Source of the DNA: CAWATZ01 sp963784995
Lineage (GTDB): Bacteria; Planctomycetota; Planctomycetia; Gemmatales; Gemmataceae
DNA length: 64,000 nucleotides
Direction of reading: 5' to 3'
NCBI GenBank assembly: GCA_963784995.1
Contig: CAWATZ010000004.1
Span: forward strand, 682,001 to 746,000
Below are positions 1-10,423 of this stretch, in pieces. The first letter of the stretch is position 1. Every line of letters starts with the position of its first letter. Made by a program: the position numbers and the translations under genes. The notes below the pieces were generated by a model. That model was given only the letters and a program-made list of their open reading frames with translations, searched no databases and was not told the origin of the DNA.

Positions 1-490
1 AATCGACCCCCACCCTGGTGCTGCGCCGCTCGGTTAGGAGGGTGTCGCGCCAGATGCCGTGACAACGGCCGACGCGCTCGCGCCGGCCGACAATCCGGAA
101 ACCACTGGCCAGCTGTAGCCGAACGCTGGCCTCGTTCTCCGGAAAGGTGCCGCCGGTCAACGTCCAGATGCCGTTCTGCTCCGATGCTTCGATCACCGCT
201 TGCAGCAGCCGCTTGCCGATCCCCTGGCCCCGATGGCCGGCCGCAACGTAGAGACTGACCTCGGCCACGCCGGCATAACACTTCCGAGCGGATACCGGGC
301 TCAACGCCGCCCAGGCGATGACCCGGCCGTCCTGCCGGACGACCAGCCGGCTGTGAGGATGATGGGCCGAGTCCCAGCGCTCCCACGACGGAGCGTCCAC
401 CTCGAAGCTGGCCATGCCGGTAGCCAGGCCGTCGAGATAGATCTGGCGGACTTGCTCCCAATCTTCGGGACGCATGAGGTCGATGAGCAT
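1..490 (-). CDS. GNAT N-acetyltransferase, phosphinothricin acetyltransferase-like (3' end outside window)
   Basis: This gene reads leftwards and runs off the window edge, so its stop is not seen. The protein opens MLIDLMRPEDWEQVRQIYLDG. It then shows the layout of the Pat/Bar-like branch of the GNAT fold: an RLVV strand, a WAALSPVSARKCYAGVAEVS segment, the acetyl-CoA-binding RGQGIGKRLL motif at about residues 100-110, GIWTL, FPENEAS and a late GFRIVGRRER. About 163 residues are present, close to the family length, so only a few residues are missing. The family acetylates small amines using acetyl-CoA in the cytoplasm. The true substrate is unknown and need not be phosphinothricin. The ATG at 490 begins the homologous stretch; no longer in-frame ATG is convincing. 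Confidence 0.85.
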   Translation of the reverse strand, partial: MLIDLMRPEDWEQVRQIYLDGLATGMASFEVDAPSWERWDSAHHPHSRLVVRQDGRVIAWAALSPVSARKCYAGVAEVSLYVAAGHRGQGIGKRLLQAVIEASEQNGIWTLTGGTFPENEASVRLQLASGFRIVGRRERVGRCHGIWRDTLLTERRSTRVGVD

Positions 491-523
491 GATGGCAACC
501 GCAATGGAGAACCATTTGGCATG

Positions 524-590
524 GGCGAGCGGCGCGGCGTAAGCCCGCCGGTGCCGGCCAAACCGGCGGGCTGACGCCGCGCCGCTCGCC
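524..590. repeat. Long intergenic hairpin, family A
   Basis: Two nearly perfect inverted arms, beginning GGCGAGCGGCGCGGCGT and closing with its complement, lie between two minus-strand genes. The same arms recur at 22369-22445. A transcript would fold into a strong stem and could act as a terminator for the gene ending at 607. Confidence 0.85.
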
Positions 591-606
591 ATTGAGTTCT
601 ATCCTC

Positions 607-1788
607 TTACGATCCAAAACACACCCGCAGGATCGAGCAATCGTCGGCCAGGTGCGGCCCTTGCCGGATCTGTCGGATGCGCTCCAGCAGCCGATCCAGC
701 GGCGCCGGCTCGTCGGGCGGAATCGCCTTCATGAACTCCACGAACTCCTCGTAGGTCCACATCGCGCCGTCCGGGGCCGCCACCTCGAAGGCCCCATCGC
801 TGTAGAGGTACAGGGAGGCGTACTGGTCCAGGTCGCACACCTCGGTGACGAACTCGTAATCGGGCCAGATGCCGACCGGCGGCCCCTCGCACTCCAGCTG
901 CTTCAGCTGCGCCGCCTCCGGACTGGCGCCGGTGAACAGCAACCCGGCCGGATGTCCGCCGCCGGCGTGCCGCAGCTTGCGGGTGGAGCGCTCCCAGACG
1001 CCGTACCAGATGGTGAAGTACTGGTTGTTGTGCTTCTCCATCGGGAAGGCCTCGTTGAGGCCGCGCAGCACCTTGCCCGGGTCGCGGAAGTCGGTCGCGG
1101 GCAGCGACTGGGAGCTGAGCACGTTGCGGGCCGAGATGGCCAGCAGGGCCGCTCCGACGCCGTGGCCGCACACGTCCAGCAGGAACAGGGCCAGGTGGTC
1201 CGGGTCCAAGAAGTGATAGCCGAACACGTCGCCGCCCAGCGCCGTCGAGGGAATGAACCGCCAGTCGGTCCGCGTGTCCCCCTTCATCGGCTCCGGCAGC
1301 AGCGAGCGCACGTACTGGGCCGCCCGGGCGATCTCCTCGGCCAGCTGTTTCTGGCTGGCCTCCAGTTCCTTGTAGGCCTCGTTGCGCTCCAGCAGGTGGA
1401 CGTACGCCTGGGAGTGATAGCGGATGCGGGCGATCAGCTCGACCTTGTCGGGCAGCTTGACCAGGTAGTCGTTGGCCCCCAGCCCGAACGCCTGCGCCTT
1501 GACGACCGGCTCCTCCTTGGACGACAGCACGATCAGCGGCACCTCGCGCGTCGAGGGATTGGCCCGGAAGAACTTCACCAGGGTCAAGCCGTCGATCTCC
1601 GGCATCACCAGGTCCTGAAGGATCACCGTCGGCGACACCTCGCGGGCCTTCTCGATGGCACGGGTCGGATCGGTGCAGAAGTGAAAGACAATGTCGCTCT
1701 CCGCCGAGAGCATCCGGCGCACGGCCTCGCCGACGATCTGCTGATCGTCCACGAGAAGGACCGTCACAGGGCGGTTGGTGTCAGGCAT
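607..1788 (-). CDS. Response regulator with C-terminal SpoIIE/RsbU-type PP2C phosphatase
   Basis: A 393-residue two-domain signalling protein. Residues about 8-125 are a CheY-like receiver: VLLVDDQ supplies the acidic pair, VILQDLVMPEIDG the phospho-acceptor aspartate, and VLSSKEE the conserved lysine. A short coiled linker (ELEASQKQLAEEIARAAQYVRSLLP) leads to a SpoIIE/RsbU serine phosphatase domain with metal-binding GGDVFGYHFLD and DVCGHGVGAALLA motifs. In this family phosphorylation of the receiver controls a phosphatase that usually acts on an anti-sigma-factor antagonist; the partner is not visible here. The ATG at 1788 gives MPDTNRPVTVLLVDD. Upstream codons would run into the hairpin at 1810-1862, so longer starts are unlikely. 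The stop lies next to the 524-590 hairpin. Confidence 0.9.
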   Translation of the reverse strand: MPDTNRPVTVLLVDDQQIVGEAVRRMLSAESDIVFHFCTDPTRAIEKAREVSPTVILQDLVMPEIDGLTLVKFFRANPSTREVPLIVLSSKEEPVVKAQAFGLGANDYLVKLPDKVELIARIRYHSQAYVHLLERNEAYKELEASQKQLAEEIARAAQYVRSLLPEPMKGDTRTDWRFIPSTALGGDVFGYHFLDPDHLALFLLDVCGHGVGAALLAISARNVLSSQSLPATDFRDPGKVLRGLNEAFPMEKHNNQYFTIWYGVWERSTRKLRHAGGGHPAGLLFTGASPEAAQLKQLECEGPPVGIWPDYEFVTEVCDLDQYASLYLYSDGAFEVAAPDGAMWTYEEFVEFMKAIPPDEPAPLDRLLERIRQIRQGPHLADDCSILRVCFGS

Positions 1789-1809
1789 TGGCTCGCTGCG
1801 CTCTTGAGT

Positions 1810-1862
1810 GGGACGGCTCTCCTGAGCCGTCCTGGGGTGGGGACGGCTCAGGAGAGCCGTCC
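1810..1862. repeat. Long intergenic hairpin
   Basis: Inverted arms GGACGGCTCTCCTGAGCCGTCC and the complement enclose a seven-base loop, and each arm is itself partly palindromic. It lies in the divergent space between the gene starting at 1788 and the one starting at 1979. Confidence 0.8.
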
Positions 1863-1978
1863 TACTTTGTCTTATTCGGATTTCGAGATTCTTCACCCCA
1901 CTCCGGCTGACGCTTTACGCCTGGGCGGTGTTGGTGATACACTGAAGCATCTTGATCCAGGCCCCGGAGGGTTTCCCC

Positions 1979-3280
1979 ATGCCATCGCGTTTGCTGGCCG
2001 GCTTGCTGGTGTTGTTTGCGATCTCCCCGGTGCAGGCCGGTCTGCACTTCAGCGGTGAGGCGCTGGCCGAGCTGCCCTCGCAGTGGCGTGGCTTCCTGCT
2101 CGATCAGCGCAGCCTGCGCCTGGTCGCCATCAAGCCGGTGGACAAGAACCCCGCCAACCCGGCCCGGGCCCGCTACGAGAGCGAGGCCCAGCGCCTCAGC
2201 AAACTGGCGAAGGATCGGCCGCTGACCGCCGACGAGTCCGCCGACCTGGGTGCGATCTACCTGCGCCTGGGCGACGTCACCCGCGCCCTGGAGGTGCTGC
2301 GGCCCGCCCAGCAGGCCCATCCCCAGCACTACCGCCTGACCGCGAACCTGGGCACGGCCTGGCACTACCGCGGCGACCTCGACCAGGCCGCCGCCGTCCT
2401 GCGCCAGGCCGTTCAGCTGGCACCCGGCAAGTTCCAGAAGACGGAGGAACTGCACCTCAAACTGGTCCGCCAGCGGGCCCGTCAGGCCAAGGATTCCCAG
2501 GACCTCGACGACCTTTTCGGCATCCGCTACGTCGGTCCCGAGGGCAAGTACGCCGCAGGCGCCCTCGCTCCCGAGGAGCGCAAGAAACTCTCGGTCGAGG
2601 CCCTGGCTCAGGCTCAGCTGCTGGCCCTGTTCTTGCCCGGCGACAGTCGCCTGCTGTGGCAGCTGGCCGAGCTGGCCAACGCCCACGGCGACGTCGGCAC
2701 GGCCGCGGCCATCCTGGACGGCTGCGTCACCGAGTTCGGGCTGCGCCATCCCGACCTGCTGGCCCATCGCCGGCTGCTCCGCGCCGAGGCCGACGCCCGC
2801 AGCCGCGGCAACAAGAAGACCCACGATACCAGCCATGCGCTCCTCTTCAAACCGCGCTCGCTCCGGCCTCTGCTCAGCCGGATCGACCAGGCGCCGCTCA
2901 AGCCGATCGATCCCAAGGGGATCAATCCGCTGCCCTGGACCGTCGTCACCGAGACGGTGATCGACAAGCCGTTCAAGGCCCGGTTCCCACGCTATCTGCA
3001 GGACCTCAACGGCAAGCAAGTGGAGCTGCGCGCCTTCATGCAGCCGCTGGGCGACGATGCGGACTGCGCTGCCTTCATGGCCATCGAGTACCCGGTCGGC
3101 TGCTGGTATTGCGAGATGCCCGAGATGAACGGGATCATCCTGGTCGAGCTTCGCAACGGCAAGACGCACCCGGTCACCCGCGCTCCCCTGCGCATCACGG
3201 GGGAGCTGGTCCTCAACAGCAATGACCCCGAAAACTTCCTGTACACCATCAAGTCGGCGAAGGTCGTAGCGGAGGAGTGA
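1979..3280 (+). CDS. Secreted TPR protein with C-terminal DUF3299-like domain
   Basis: A 433-residue protein with a clear signal peptide (MPSRLLAGLLVLFAISPVQA, cut before G). The middle holds tetratricopeptide-type helices: LGAIYLRLGDVTRALEVLRPAQ, then LGTAWHYRGDLDQAAAVLRQAV, and later LLWQLAELANAHGDVGTAAAILD. The last ~110 residues (GKQVELRAFMQPLGDD ... YPVGCWYCEMPEMNGIILVELRNG ... ITGELVLNSNDPENFLYTIKSAKVV) resemble DUF3299 proteins, which are lipoprotein-like periplasmic proteins of unknown role. I chose the ATG at 1979 over an upstream ATG because it starts directly at the signal peptide. Function beyond protein-protein scaffolding is unknown. Confidence 0.8.
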   Translation: MPSRLLAGLLVLFAISPVQAGLHFSGEALAELPSQWRGFLLDQRSLRLVAIKPVDKNPANPARARYESEAQRLSKLAKDRPLTADESADLGAIYLRLGDVTRALEVLRPAQQAHPQHYRLTANLGTAWHYRGDLDQAAAVLRQAVQLAPGKFQKTEELHLKLVRQRARQAKDSQDLDDLFGIRYVGPEGKYAAGALAPEERKKLSVEALAQAQLLALFLPGDSRLLWQLAELANAHGDVGTAAAILDGCVTEFGLRHPDLLAHRRLLRAEADARSRGNKKTHDTSHALLFKPRSLRPLLSRIDQAPLKPIDPKGINPLPWTVVTETVIDKPFKARFPRYLQDLNGKQVELRAFMQPLGDDADCAAFMAIEYPVGCWYCEMPEMNGIILVELRNGKTHPVTRAPLRITGELVLNSNDPENFLYTIKSAKVVAEE

Positions 3281-3284
3281 CCGC

Positions 3285-3343
3285 AGAGTAGTCCTCACGC
3301 TCCGCGTGAGGTGGGTCCTCACGCGGAGCGTGAGGGCTACTCT
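3285..3343. repeat. Long intergenic hairpin, family B
   Basis: Arms AGAGTAGTCCTCACGCTCCG and complement flank a short loop just after the stop at 3280. A close relative, with CATCACGCTCCGCGTGATG in place of the core, is at 29831-29892. It may terminate the TPR gene. Confidence 0.85.
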
Positions 3344-3457
3344 GTAACCATGTCCCTCTGGTCAGCGAAAAACCGCCTATGATATAAGAGGGCAGTTTCG
3401 ATCGTCTCGACCCGACCCCGAAGGTTCCAGCGCACCATTCATCGGGAGTTCCCAGAA

Positions 3458-5233
<1,776 letters not shown>

Positions 5234-5253
5234 ATTGGCCGCACGGGGCCTCC

Positions 5254-5323
5254 GACACAAGCCCGAAGCGCCAGCGCCGGGACCGAACTTACGTCCCGGC
5301 GCGTAGCGCTTCGGGCTTGTGTC
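5254..5323. repeat. Long intergenic hairpin, family C
   Basis: Arms GACACAAGCCCGAAGCGC and complement. Another copy is at 6794-6854 and a half-copy at about 62300-62350. It sits between convergent genes and could serve as a bidirectional terminator. Confidence 0.85.
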
Positions 5324-5346
5324 AATCTACCCCGCGCCGAAGAGAG

Positions 5347-6018
5347 TCAGCACGCTCCTGCTTCCTGCGGAGCAGCCTGCTCGTGAGCCGCCCTGTCCAG
5401 CAATTCGCGGACTTCCCGGTCGGTTGTTTGCGCGAACTCGTCGTACCAGAGTCCGACTGCCATGAAGGGCGTGGGCGTGTGAACGCACACCACTGCATCC
5501 GCTTCCGAAGCAAGTTCCGCGCAGGTCTCGGGAGCGCCGACCGGGACTGCAACGACAAGCCGGACCGGTTGGTGCTGCCGCAACGCCGCCAGCACGGCCC
5601 GCATGGTCGAGCCGGTGGCCAGCCCATCATCAACCACGATGACCGTCCGACCGCGCACGTCCGGTGGCGGCCGATCGCCGCGGTAAAGCCGCTCGCGGCG
5701 CTCCAGTTCCTCGCGTTCGTCGGCGGCCGTGCTGGCAATCACCTTGTCGGGAATGCCCAGGGCCTCGATCGTTCCCCTGTCGAGAACGCACGTCCCTCCC
5801 GAGGCAATGGCCCCCATGGCCAGCTCCTCGAAGTCCGGCACGCCCAGCTTGCGGACCACGAACACGTCCAGGGGCGCGTGCAGCGCCCGGGCGACCTCGT
5901 AAGCAACCACGACGCCGCCACGCGGCAACCCCAGGACAATCACGTCGGGCTGATGGGCGTACTCAAGCAACTTCTCGGCCAGGGCCTGCCCGGCCGCGGT
6001 TCGATCGTGAAATAGCAT
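5347..6018 (-). CDS. Phosphoribosyltransferase-family protein
   Basis: A 223-residue type I phosphoribosyltransferase fold. The family PRPP loop is seen as VIVVDDGLATGSTMRAVLAALR at about residues 125-146, with LGLPRGGVVVAYEVARAL and VVRKLGVPDFEELAMGAIASGG upstream. Stand-alone proteins of this type are common near small heat-shock and stress genes and are annotated as PRTases without an assigned base. Here the broken hsp20 (6153-6705) lies just upstream in the same orientation, across a hairpin. This suggests, but does not prove, a stress-linked unit. The ATG at 6018 starts the conserved MLFHDRTAAGQALAEKL. Confidence 0.88.
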   Translation of the reverse strand: MLFHDRTAAGQALAEKLLEYAHQPDVIVLGLPRGGVVVAYEVARALHAPLDVFVVRKLGVPDFEELAMGAIASGGTCVLDRGTIEALGIPDKVIASTAADEREELERRERLYRGDRPPPDVRGRTVIVVDDGLATGSTMRAVLAALRQHQPVRLVVAVPVGAPETCAELASEADAVVCVHTPTPFMAVGLWYDEFAQTTDREVRELLDRAAHEQAAPQEAGAC

Positions 6019-6063
6019 GATTGCACTCCCCTGAATCTCCGCCTCGCCGGGCGGACGAGACTC

Positions 6064-6147
6064 CTGCCGAGCCGCGCACGCAGCGCAGCGGAGTAAGCGG
6101 CTTCTTCGGGCCGCTTACTCCGCTGCGCTGCGTGCGCGGCTCGGCAG
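6064..6147. repeat. Long intergenic hairpin
   Basis: About 37-base arms (CTGCCGAGCCGCGCACGCAG... and its complement) surround a loop of about ten bases between the hsp20 and phosphoribosyltransferase genes. It probably forms a very stable stem in the mRNA. Confidence 0.85.
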
Positions 6148-6152
6148 CAGAA

Positions 6153-6705
6153 TCACTTCTTCGCAGCTGTGCCTTGCTGCTCCGTCGCCGCTGGCCCGCT
6201 GGCCGCGGCCGTCGGGGCCTGCTGGCTCATCTGCTCCGGCTGGTGTTGCTGTCCCTGGACCGGGATGCGTCTGCCCTTGCTCTGCTCCGTCCGGGGGAAA
6301 TGCAGCTCCAGCACGCCATTGTGGTAGCTGGCCTGGGCGTGCTCGGCATCAATACCGGAAGGCAGCGTTACCGTGCGGAAGAAGTTCACGGTATTCCTCC
6401 CGGCCATTCTCCTTGTCCTCCTTGTGGGCCTGGATGGTCAGCCGGTTGTTTTCCACCCGTACGTCGAGGTCCTTCTCGTCGAAGCCGGGAACCTCGGCCC
6501 GGACTGCGACCTCCTTCTCATCCTCCCTCACGTCAAAGTCCCAGAAACGTCGGGAGCCGACTTCCTCCTCGAAGGGAGTCATCCAGCCGCCTCCCCACAG
6601 ACGATCAAAGAGGGAACTGAACTCCCGTCGGAACAGATCCAGCGGATGCGACTCGCGATGGACCAGACTTCCTATCGGATTTCTCCTGTTCGATTCCAGT
6701 GTCAT
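6153..6705 (-). pseudogene. Small heat-shock protein Hsp20 (alpha-crystallin), frameshifted
   Basis: The N-terminal part starts at the ATG at 6705, behind a good GGAGG site. It reads MTLESNRRNPIGSLVHRES...LFDRLWGGG and then the crystallin strands FDVREDEKEVAVRAEVPGFDEKDLDVRVENNRLTIQ. Near 6380-6395 the frame shifts by one base. The rest of the domain continues in another frame as FFRTVTLPSGIDAEHAQASYHNGVLELHFPRTEQSKGRRIPVQ plus a low-complexity tail ending GTAAKK. The GVLELHFP segment is the usual C-terminal crystallin motif, so both parts come from one gene. Hsp20 binds unfolding proteins as an ATP-independent holdase. The break may be a real mutation, a sequencing indel or, less likely, programmed frameshifting; the site is not an obvious slippery heptamer. 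Confidence 0.85.
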
Positions 6706-7208
6706 GATTGTACCTCCATTTCCAGCGGGCGCGAGTGCTTGTGAATAACCCTCTTCCTCTAACAGGACTCTTATGCAACCGGGATGCCACTCGGACACAA
6801 GCCCAAAGCGCGAGCGCCGGGACCGCCCCGGCGCTCGCGCTTCGGGCTTGTGTCGGGTCAGCGCAGCAGGGTCTGCCGCGGGCCGGGAGCCGTGCAGCTT
6901 CCCGCGCCCAAGCCAAGGGTCGATCAGAGGGCGCAAAGGGATTGGCGGTGAGGCGTGGCTTCCCGCGGGGCGTTGCCAGTTCAAGAATGGGAAAGCCGCT
7001 TCCGAGCTACCTGGAGGTGCTTTTCCGGTTCTCGCGTTGCTGAACTACCTGCGGAACGGAACGAAGCGGCCTCCGTCTCGTCTTTGGAAAAAATGGGAAA
7101 AATTGTCACGGACCTCTTGCATTGGGTGCCGCTCAGATGTACAACAGTTTTCATGAAAGGACGAACATCAGAAAACGAGTGTTCACGTGAGCCATAAGGA
7201 GGAATGCC
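6706..7208. other. Divergent intergenic region with family C hairpin at 6794-6854
   Basis: This 500-base space separates the divergent hsp20 and comM genes. It contains a family C hairpin (arms GACACAAGCCC.AAGCG). The rest, to 7195, shows no convincing reading frame or RNA gene. A strong AAGGAGGA ribosome site for comM closes the region. Promoters for both genes must lie here, but I cannot place them. Confidence 0.6.
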
Positions 7209-8747
7209 GTGCTTGCCAAGCTGAATGCCTTTGCCCTGGTAGGAATCGAGGCCGCAGCCGTGGAGGTGGAGGTGGACGTGGCCGGGGGCCTGCCCAAGAC
7301 CCTGCTGGTCGGCCTGCCGGAGGCGGCGGTGCGCGAGAGCATTCATCGGATCGAGCGTGCCCTGGTGAACCTCGGTTATAGCCGGCATCCAGGGCGGACG
7401 GTGATCAACCTGGCTCCGGCGGACCTCCGCAAAGACGCGGGCGGCTTCGATCTGCCGATCGCCCTGGGGATGCTAATCGCCACGGGACAATTGCAGCCGG
7501 ACGCCATCCGGGAGTGGGCCATCGTGGGCGAACTGGCCCTGGACGGCAGCGTCCGCCCGATCAAGGGAGCGCTGTCGATGGCGATGAGCGCGGCCCGTCA
7601 AGGCATTCGCAAGATGCTGGTGCCGTGGATCAGTGCCCGCGAGGCCGCCGTGGTCGAGTCGGTGGCCGTCTATCCCATCCGCACCCTGGCCGAGGCGGTC
7701 GGCATCCTCTCGGGCCAGCTGGACGTGGAGCCGGTCAACGCCAACATCCGCGATCTGTTCGATGGCCTGAACCGTTACCCGGTCGATTTCAGCGACGTGC
7801 GCGGCCAGGAGTTCGCCAAGCGGGCCCTGGTGGTCAGCGCCGCTGGCGGCCACAACGTCTTGATGCTGGGCTCGCCCGGGACCGGCAAGACCATGCTGGC
7901 GCAACGGCTGCCCACGATCCTGCCGCCGCTGAACACCAACGAGAGCCTGGAGACGACCCGGATCTACAGCGCGATGGGCCGGCTGCCGCCGGACCAGCCG
8001 CTGCTGTCGATTCGGCCGTTCCGGACGCCGCACCACACGATCAGCGACGCGGGCATGGTCGGCGGCGGCAACCCGCCCGCTCCGGGCGAGATCAGCCTGG
8101 CCCATCATGGCGTCCTGTTCCTGGACGAGCTGCCCGAGTTCAACCGGCGGAGCCTGGAAGTGCTGCGTCAGCCGCTGGAAGAGGGCAAGGTGACCATCTC
8201 GCGGGCGCTGACGTCCAGCACCTTCCCGGCCGACTTCGTGCTGGTGGCGGCGATGAACCCCTGCCCGTGCGGCTACCTGGGCGATGCCCACCATGCCTGC
8301 AAATGCACCGCCGGCCAGATCGAGCGGTACATGGGTCGGGTCAGCGGCCCCCTGCTGGACCGGATTGACCTGCACATCGAGGTGCCCGCCGTTCCCTTCG
8401 AGGAGCTGTCGGCCAGCGCCGACGGCACGTCCAGCGCGGAGATGCGCGAACAGGTGAACCGGGCCCGGCGCGTGCAGCAAGAGCGCTACGGAGGCGACAG
8501 CGGCCGGCTCAACAGCCGGATGATGACCCGGCAGTTGCGGCGGTATTGCGTGCTGGACGCGGAGGGGAGAAGTTTGCTGCGGTCGGCGATGGATGAGTTG
8601 GGGTTGTCAGCGCGGGCCCATGATCGCATCTTGCGGGTGGCGCGGACCATCGCGGACCTGGAAGAGAGCGACCTGATCCAGGCGGGACACCTGGTTGAGG
8701 CCATCGGTTTTCGCAGCCTGGATCGCAAGTTGTGGGTGACGCAGTGA
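7209..8747 (+). CDS. comM: YifB/ComM-family Mg-chelatase-like AAA+ ATPase
   Basis: A 512-residue protein of normal family length. The N-terminal Lon-like domain shows LVGLPEAAVRESIHRIERALVNLGY and LAPADLRKDAGGFDLPIALGML. The Mg-chelatase ATPase domain begins with DVRGQEFAKRALVVSAAGGHN, followed by Walker A GSPGTGKTM (about residues 223-231), FRTPHHTISDAGMVGGG, Walker B GVLFLDELPEF, and AAMNPCPCGYLGD with paired cysteines. The C-terminal lid ends LEESDLIQAGHLVEAIGFRSLDR. ComM is a hexameric helicase that extends branch migration during natural transformation. Translation starts at GTG 7209, eight bases after AAGGAGGA. A 36-base fragment similar to 8011-8046 recurs downstream at 8888. Confidence 0.93.
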   Translation: MLAKLNAFALVGIEAAAVEVEVDVAGGLPKTLLVGLPEAAVRESIHRIERALVNLGYSRHPGRTVINLAPADLRKDAGGFDLPIALGMLIATGQLQPDAIREWAIVGELALDGSVRPIKGALSMAMSAARQGIRKMLVPWISAREAAVVESVAVYPIRTLAEAVGILSGQLDVEPVNANIRDLFDGLNRYPVDFSDVRGQEFAKRALVVSAAGGHNVLMLGSPGTGKTMLAQRLPTILPPLNTNESLETTRIYSAMGRLPPDQPLLSIRPFRTPHHTISDAGMVGGGNPPAPGEISLAHHGVLFLDELPEFNRRSLEVLRQPLEEGKVTISRALTSSTFPADFVLVAAMNPCPCGYLGDAHHACKCTAGQIERYMGRVSGPLLDRIDLHIEVPAVPFEELSASADGTSSAEMREQVNRARRVQQERYGGDSGRLNSRMMTRQLRRYCVLDAEGRSLLRSAMDELGLSARAHDRILRVARTIADLEESDLIQAGHLVEAIGFRSLDRKLWVTQ

Positions 8748-9134
8748 CGTCAGGCTGACGGGCCTGCTTGTTCCTCGCGACGTGGCTCGGCAAGTGTACG
8801 TTAGATGCCACTGCGAAGAGCTGGCAAGAGCTTCTCGACAACGCCCTGACGCCTGATCTGGCCGGCACAGTGCGATAAAGCACGCGGTTCGGCCGTTCCG
8901 GATGCCGCGCCACACAATCAGCGGGGTTGTAAGGAAAAAAGGCAATTGTGACAACAAATGTCGTCAGCACAATCAGTGCATAAGTGCTGGCTTTAACGAA
9001 AGATCAGGCTGGAGGGACGGGAAAACCGCCTGAAAATCACGACGGCACTAATGTACAGTTGTTCTATCGAGTAGACTTTTCCATGTTGTTGCGGGCGGCG
9101 GAAGAGGCTGGGCTTTGAGTGGGGCGGGAGTACA
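8748..9134. other. Intergenic region carrying a comM-derived 36-base fragment (8888-8923)
   Basis: Bases 8888-8923 match 8011-8046 inside comM at about 33 of 36 positions (core TTCGGCCGTTCCGG). The fragment is noncoding here. The remainder is AT-richer than the flanks and has no supported gene. It forms the left border of the methyltransferase cassette and may mark a recombination junction used when that cassette was acquired. A GGGAG ribosome site lies just before the GTG at 9135. Confidence 0.6.
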
Positions 9135-10421
9135 GTGAAACAGCTGACACTGTTCGAGGTGGGACCGACATTCACCAACCGGGGAACGAAGGCGGTCACG
9201 TTCCAAGGCAAGCTGGGTGAGCCGATCCACCGCTGGTATCGCCTCACTCCTAGCTTCTCCCCCCATCTGGCGAACGACATTGCCGACCACTTCGCCTTGT
9301 CGGACACCGATCTCGTCCTCGACCCATTTAGCGGAGTCGGGACTGTCCCACTGTGCATGAAGTACAGGGGCATCCCGTCTTGCAGCGTGGAACTGAACCC
9401 GTACCTTCACTTCGTCGGCACAGTCAAGACACGGACGTACAAGAGCCTGACTGGGCTGGAACCCTACTTCGCTGACTTCCTGGACCGCTTCAAGGCACGC
9501 CTGGGAGCTGTGCCGTTTCAGAAGCAGCCCGAACGCTACTTGACGGAACAAGCCGCCTTCGTCCCGAAGATCAACTTCCCCGAACGCTGGTGGTCCCCTG
9601 GGAACCTGGCACAACTGGTCTGTCTTCGGAAGGTGATAGCCGAAATTGAGGACGACTCTCCGCAGTGCGACCTTCTCAGGATGGGGGCGCTCGCCATCCT
9701 TGTGCCGGTCAGCAACGCCAAGCACAACCACGTTTCCCTGACGTTCGCTGACAAGCCCCTACCGACCATTGACGTGGCTGCTGTGCTTGAGCAGCAGTTG
9801 ACAAACATGGTGGACGACTTGAAGGCGGTTGCCGAGTTGCCAGCAGTGGAGGTGAACGTCTACCGGGGCAACAGCAAAGAGTTGTCCAGGTTTCTCCCCA
9901 CGAAGGCCCGGAAAGTCTCAGCGATCATCACCTCGCCTCCGTACCCGAACCGCTTCAGCTACGCCAGAGAGACGAGGCCGCACCTGTTTTTCTTCGACTT
10001 CATCGAGAGTGCGAAGGCAGTCGGACAACTAGAAACCGACGCCATCGGAGGGACGTGGGGCAAGGCTACTTCGGTCCTGGCGGCAGGGGTCAAGCCGAAG
10101 AATGAGCTAATCGCCAAGCTGCTTGAGCCGTACAATGGGAGAATCCATACGGACGGCGACCTGATGGCGCATTACGTCACGAAATACTTCAACGACCTGT
10201 ACGACCATGCTGGGGAAATCGTGAAGGTGTGCGAGCGCCGTTGTCGGCTGGCCTACGTCATCGGCAACAGCAAGTTCTACGAACACCCGTTGCCGAGCGA
10301 CGAAATCCTCGCCAACATCTTCCGGCATTTCGGCTTCACGCTTGAGCGAATCGAGAGGATGCGAAAGCGGCAGAGTAAGACCGGCCTGTATGAAGCAGTG
10401 GTCTTCATGAAGAGGGAATAG
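9135..10421 (+). CDS. Site-specific DNA methyltransferase (N4/N6 amino type)
   Basis: A 428-residue AdoMet-dependent DNA methyltransferase. Motif I, LVLDPFSGVGTVPLCMKYRG (about residues 60-80), binds AdoMet. Motif IV appears late as ITSPPYPNRFSYARETRPHLFFF (about residues 276-298), so the order is motif I before the catalytic TSPPY, as in beta-class-like or split enzymes. TSPPY methylates an exocyclic amino group (N4-cytosine or N6-adenine); the target sequence cannot be read from the protein. The C-terminus has AYVIGNSKF and FTLERIERMRKRQSK. GTG at 9135 follows a GGGAG site. The next gene starts two bases after the stop, so the two are co-transcribed. Codon choice is less GC-biased than in neighbours, consistent with transfer. 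Confidence 0.88.
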   Translation: MKQLTLFEVGPTFTNRGTKAVTFQGKLGEPIHRWYRLTPSFSPHLANDIADHFALSDTDLVLDPFSGVGTVPLCMKYRGIPSCSVELNPYLHFVGTVKTRTYKSLTGLEPYFADFLDRFKARLGAVPFQKQPERYLTEQAAFVPKINFPERWWSPGNLAQLVCLRKVIAEIEDDSPQCDLLRMGALAILVPVSNAKHNHVSLTFADKPLPTIDVAAVLEQQLTNMVDDLKAVAELPAVEVNVYRGNSKELSRFLPTKARKVSAIITSPPYPNRFSYARETRPHLFFFDFIESAKAVGQLETDAIGGTWGKATSVLAAGVKPKNELIAKLLEPYNGRIHTDGDLMAHYVTKYFNDLYDHAGEIVKVCERRCRLAYVIGNSKFYEHPLPSDEILANIFRHFGFTLERIERMRKRQSKTGLYEAVVFMKRE

Positions 10422-10423
10422 AC

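Noticed and set aside
6375..6400. Programmed +1 frameshift in hsp20
   Set aside because: No slippery heptamer, stop-codon context or stimulatory structure seen; mutation or read error is simpler.
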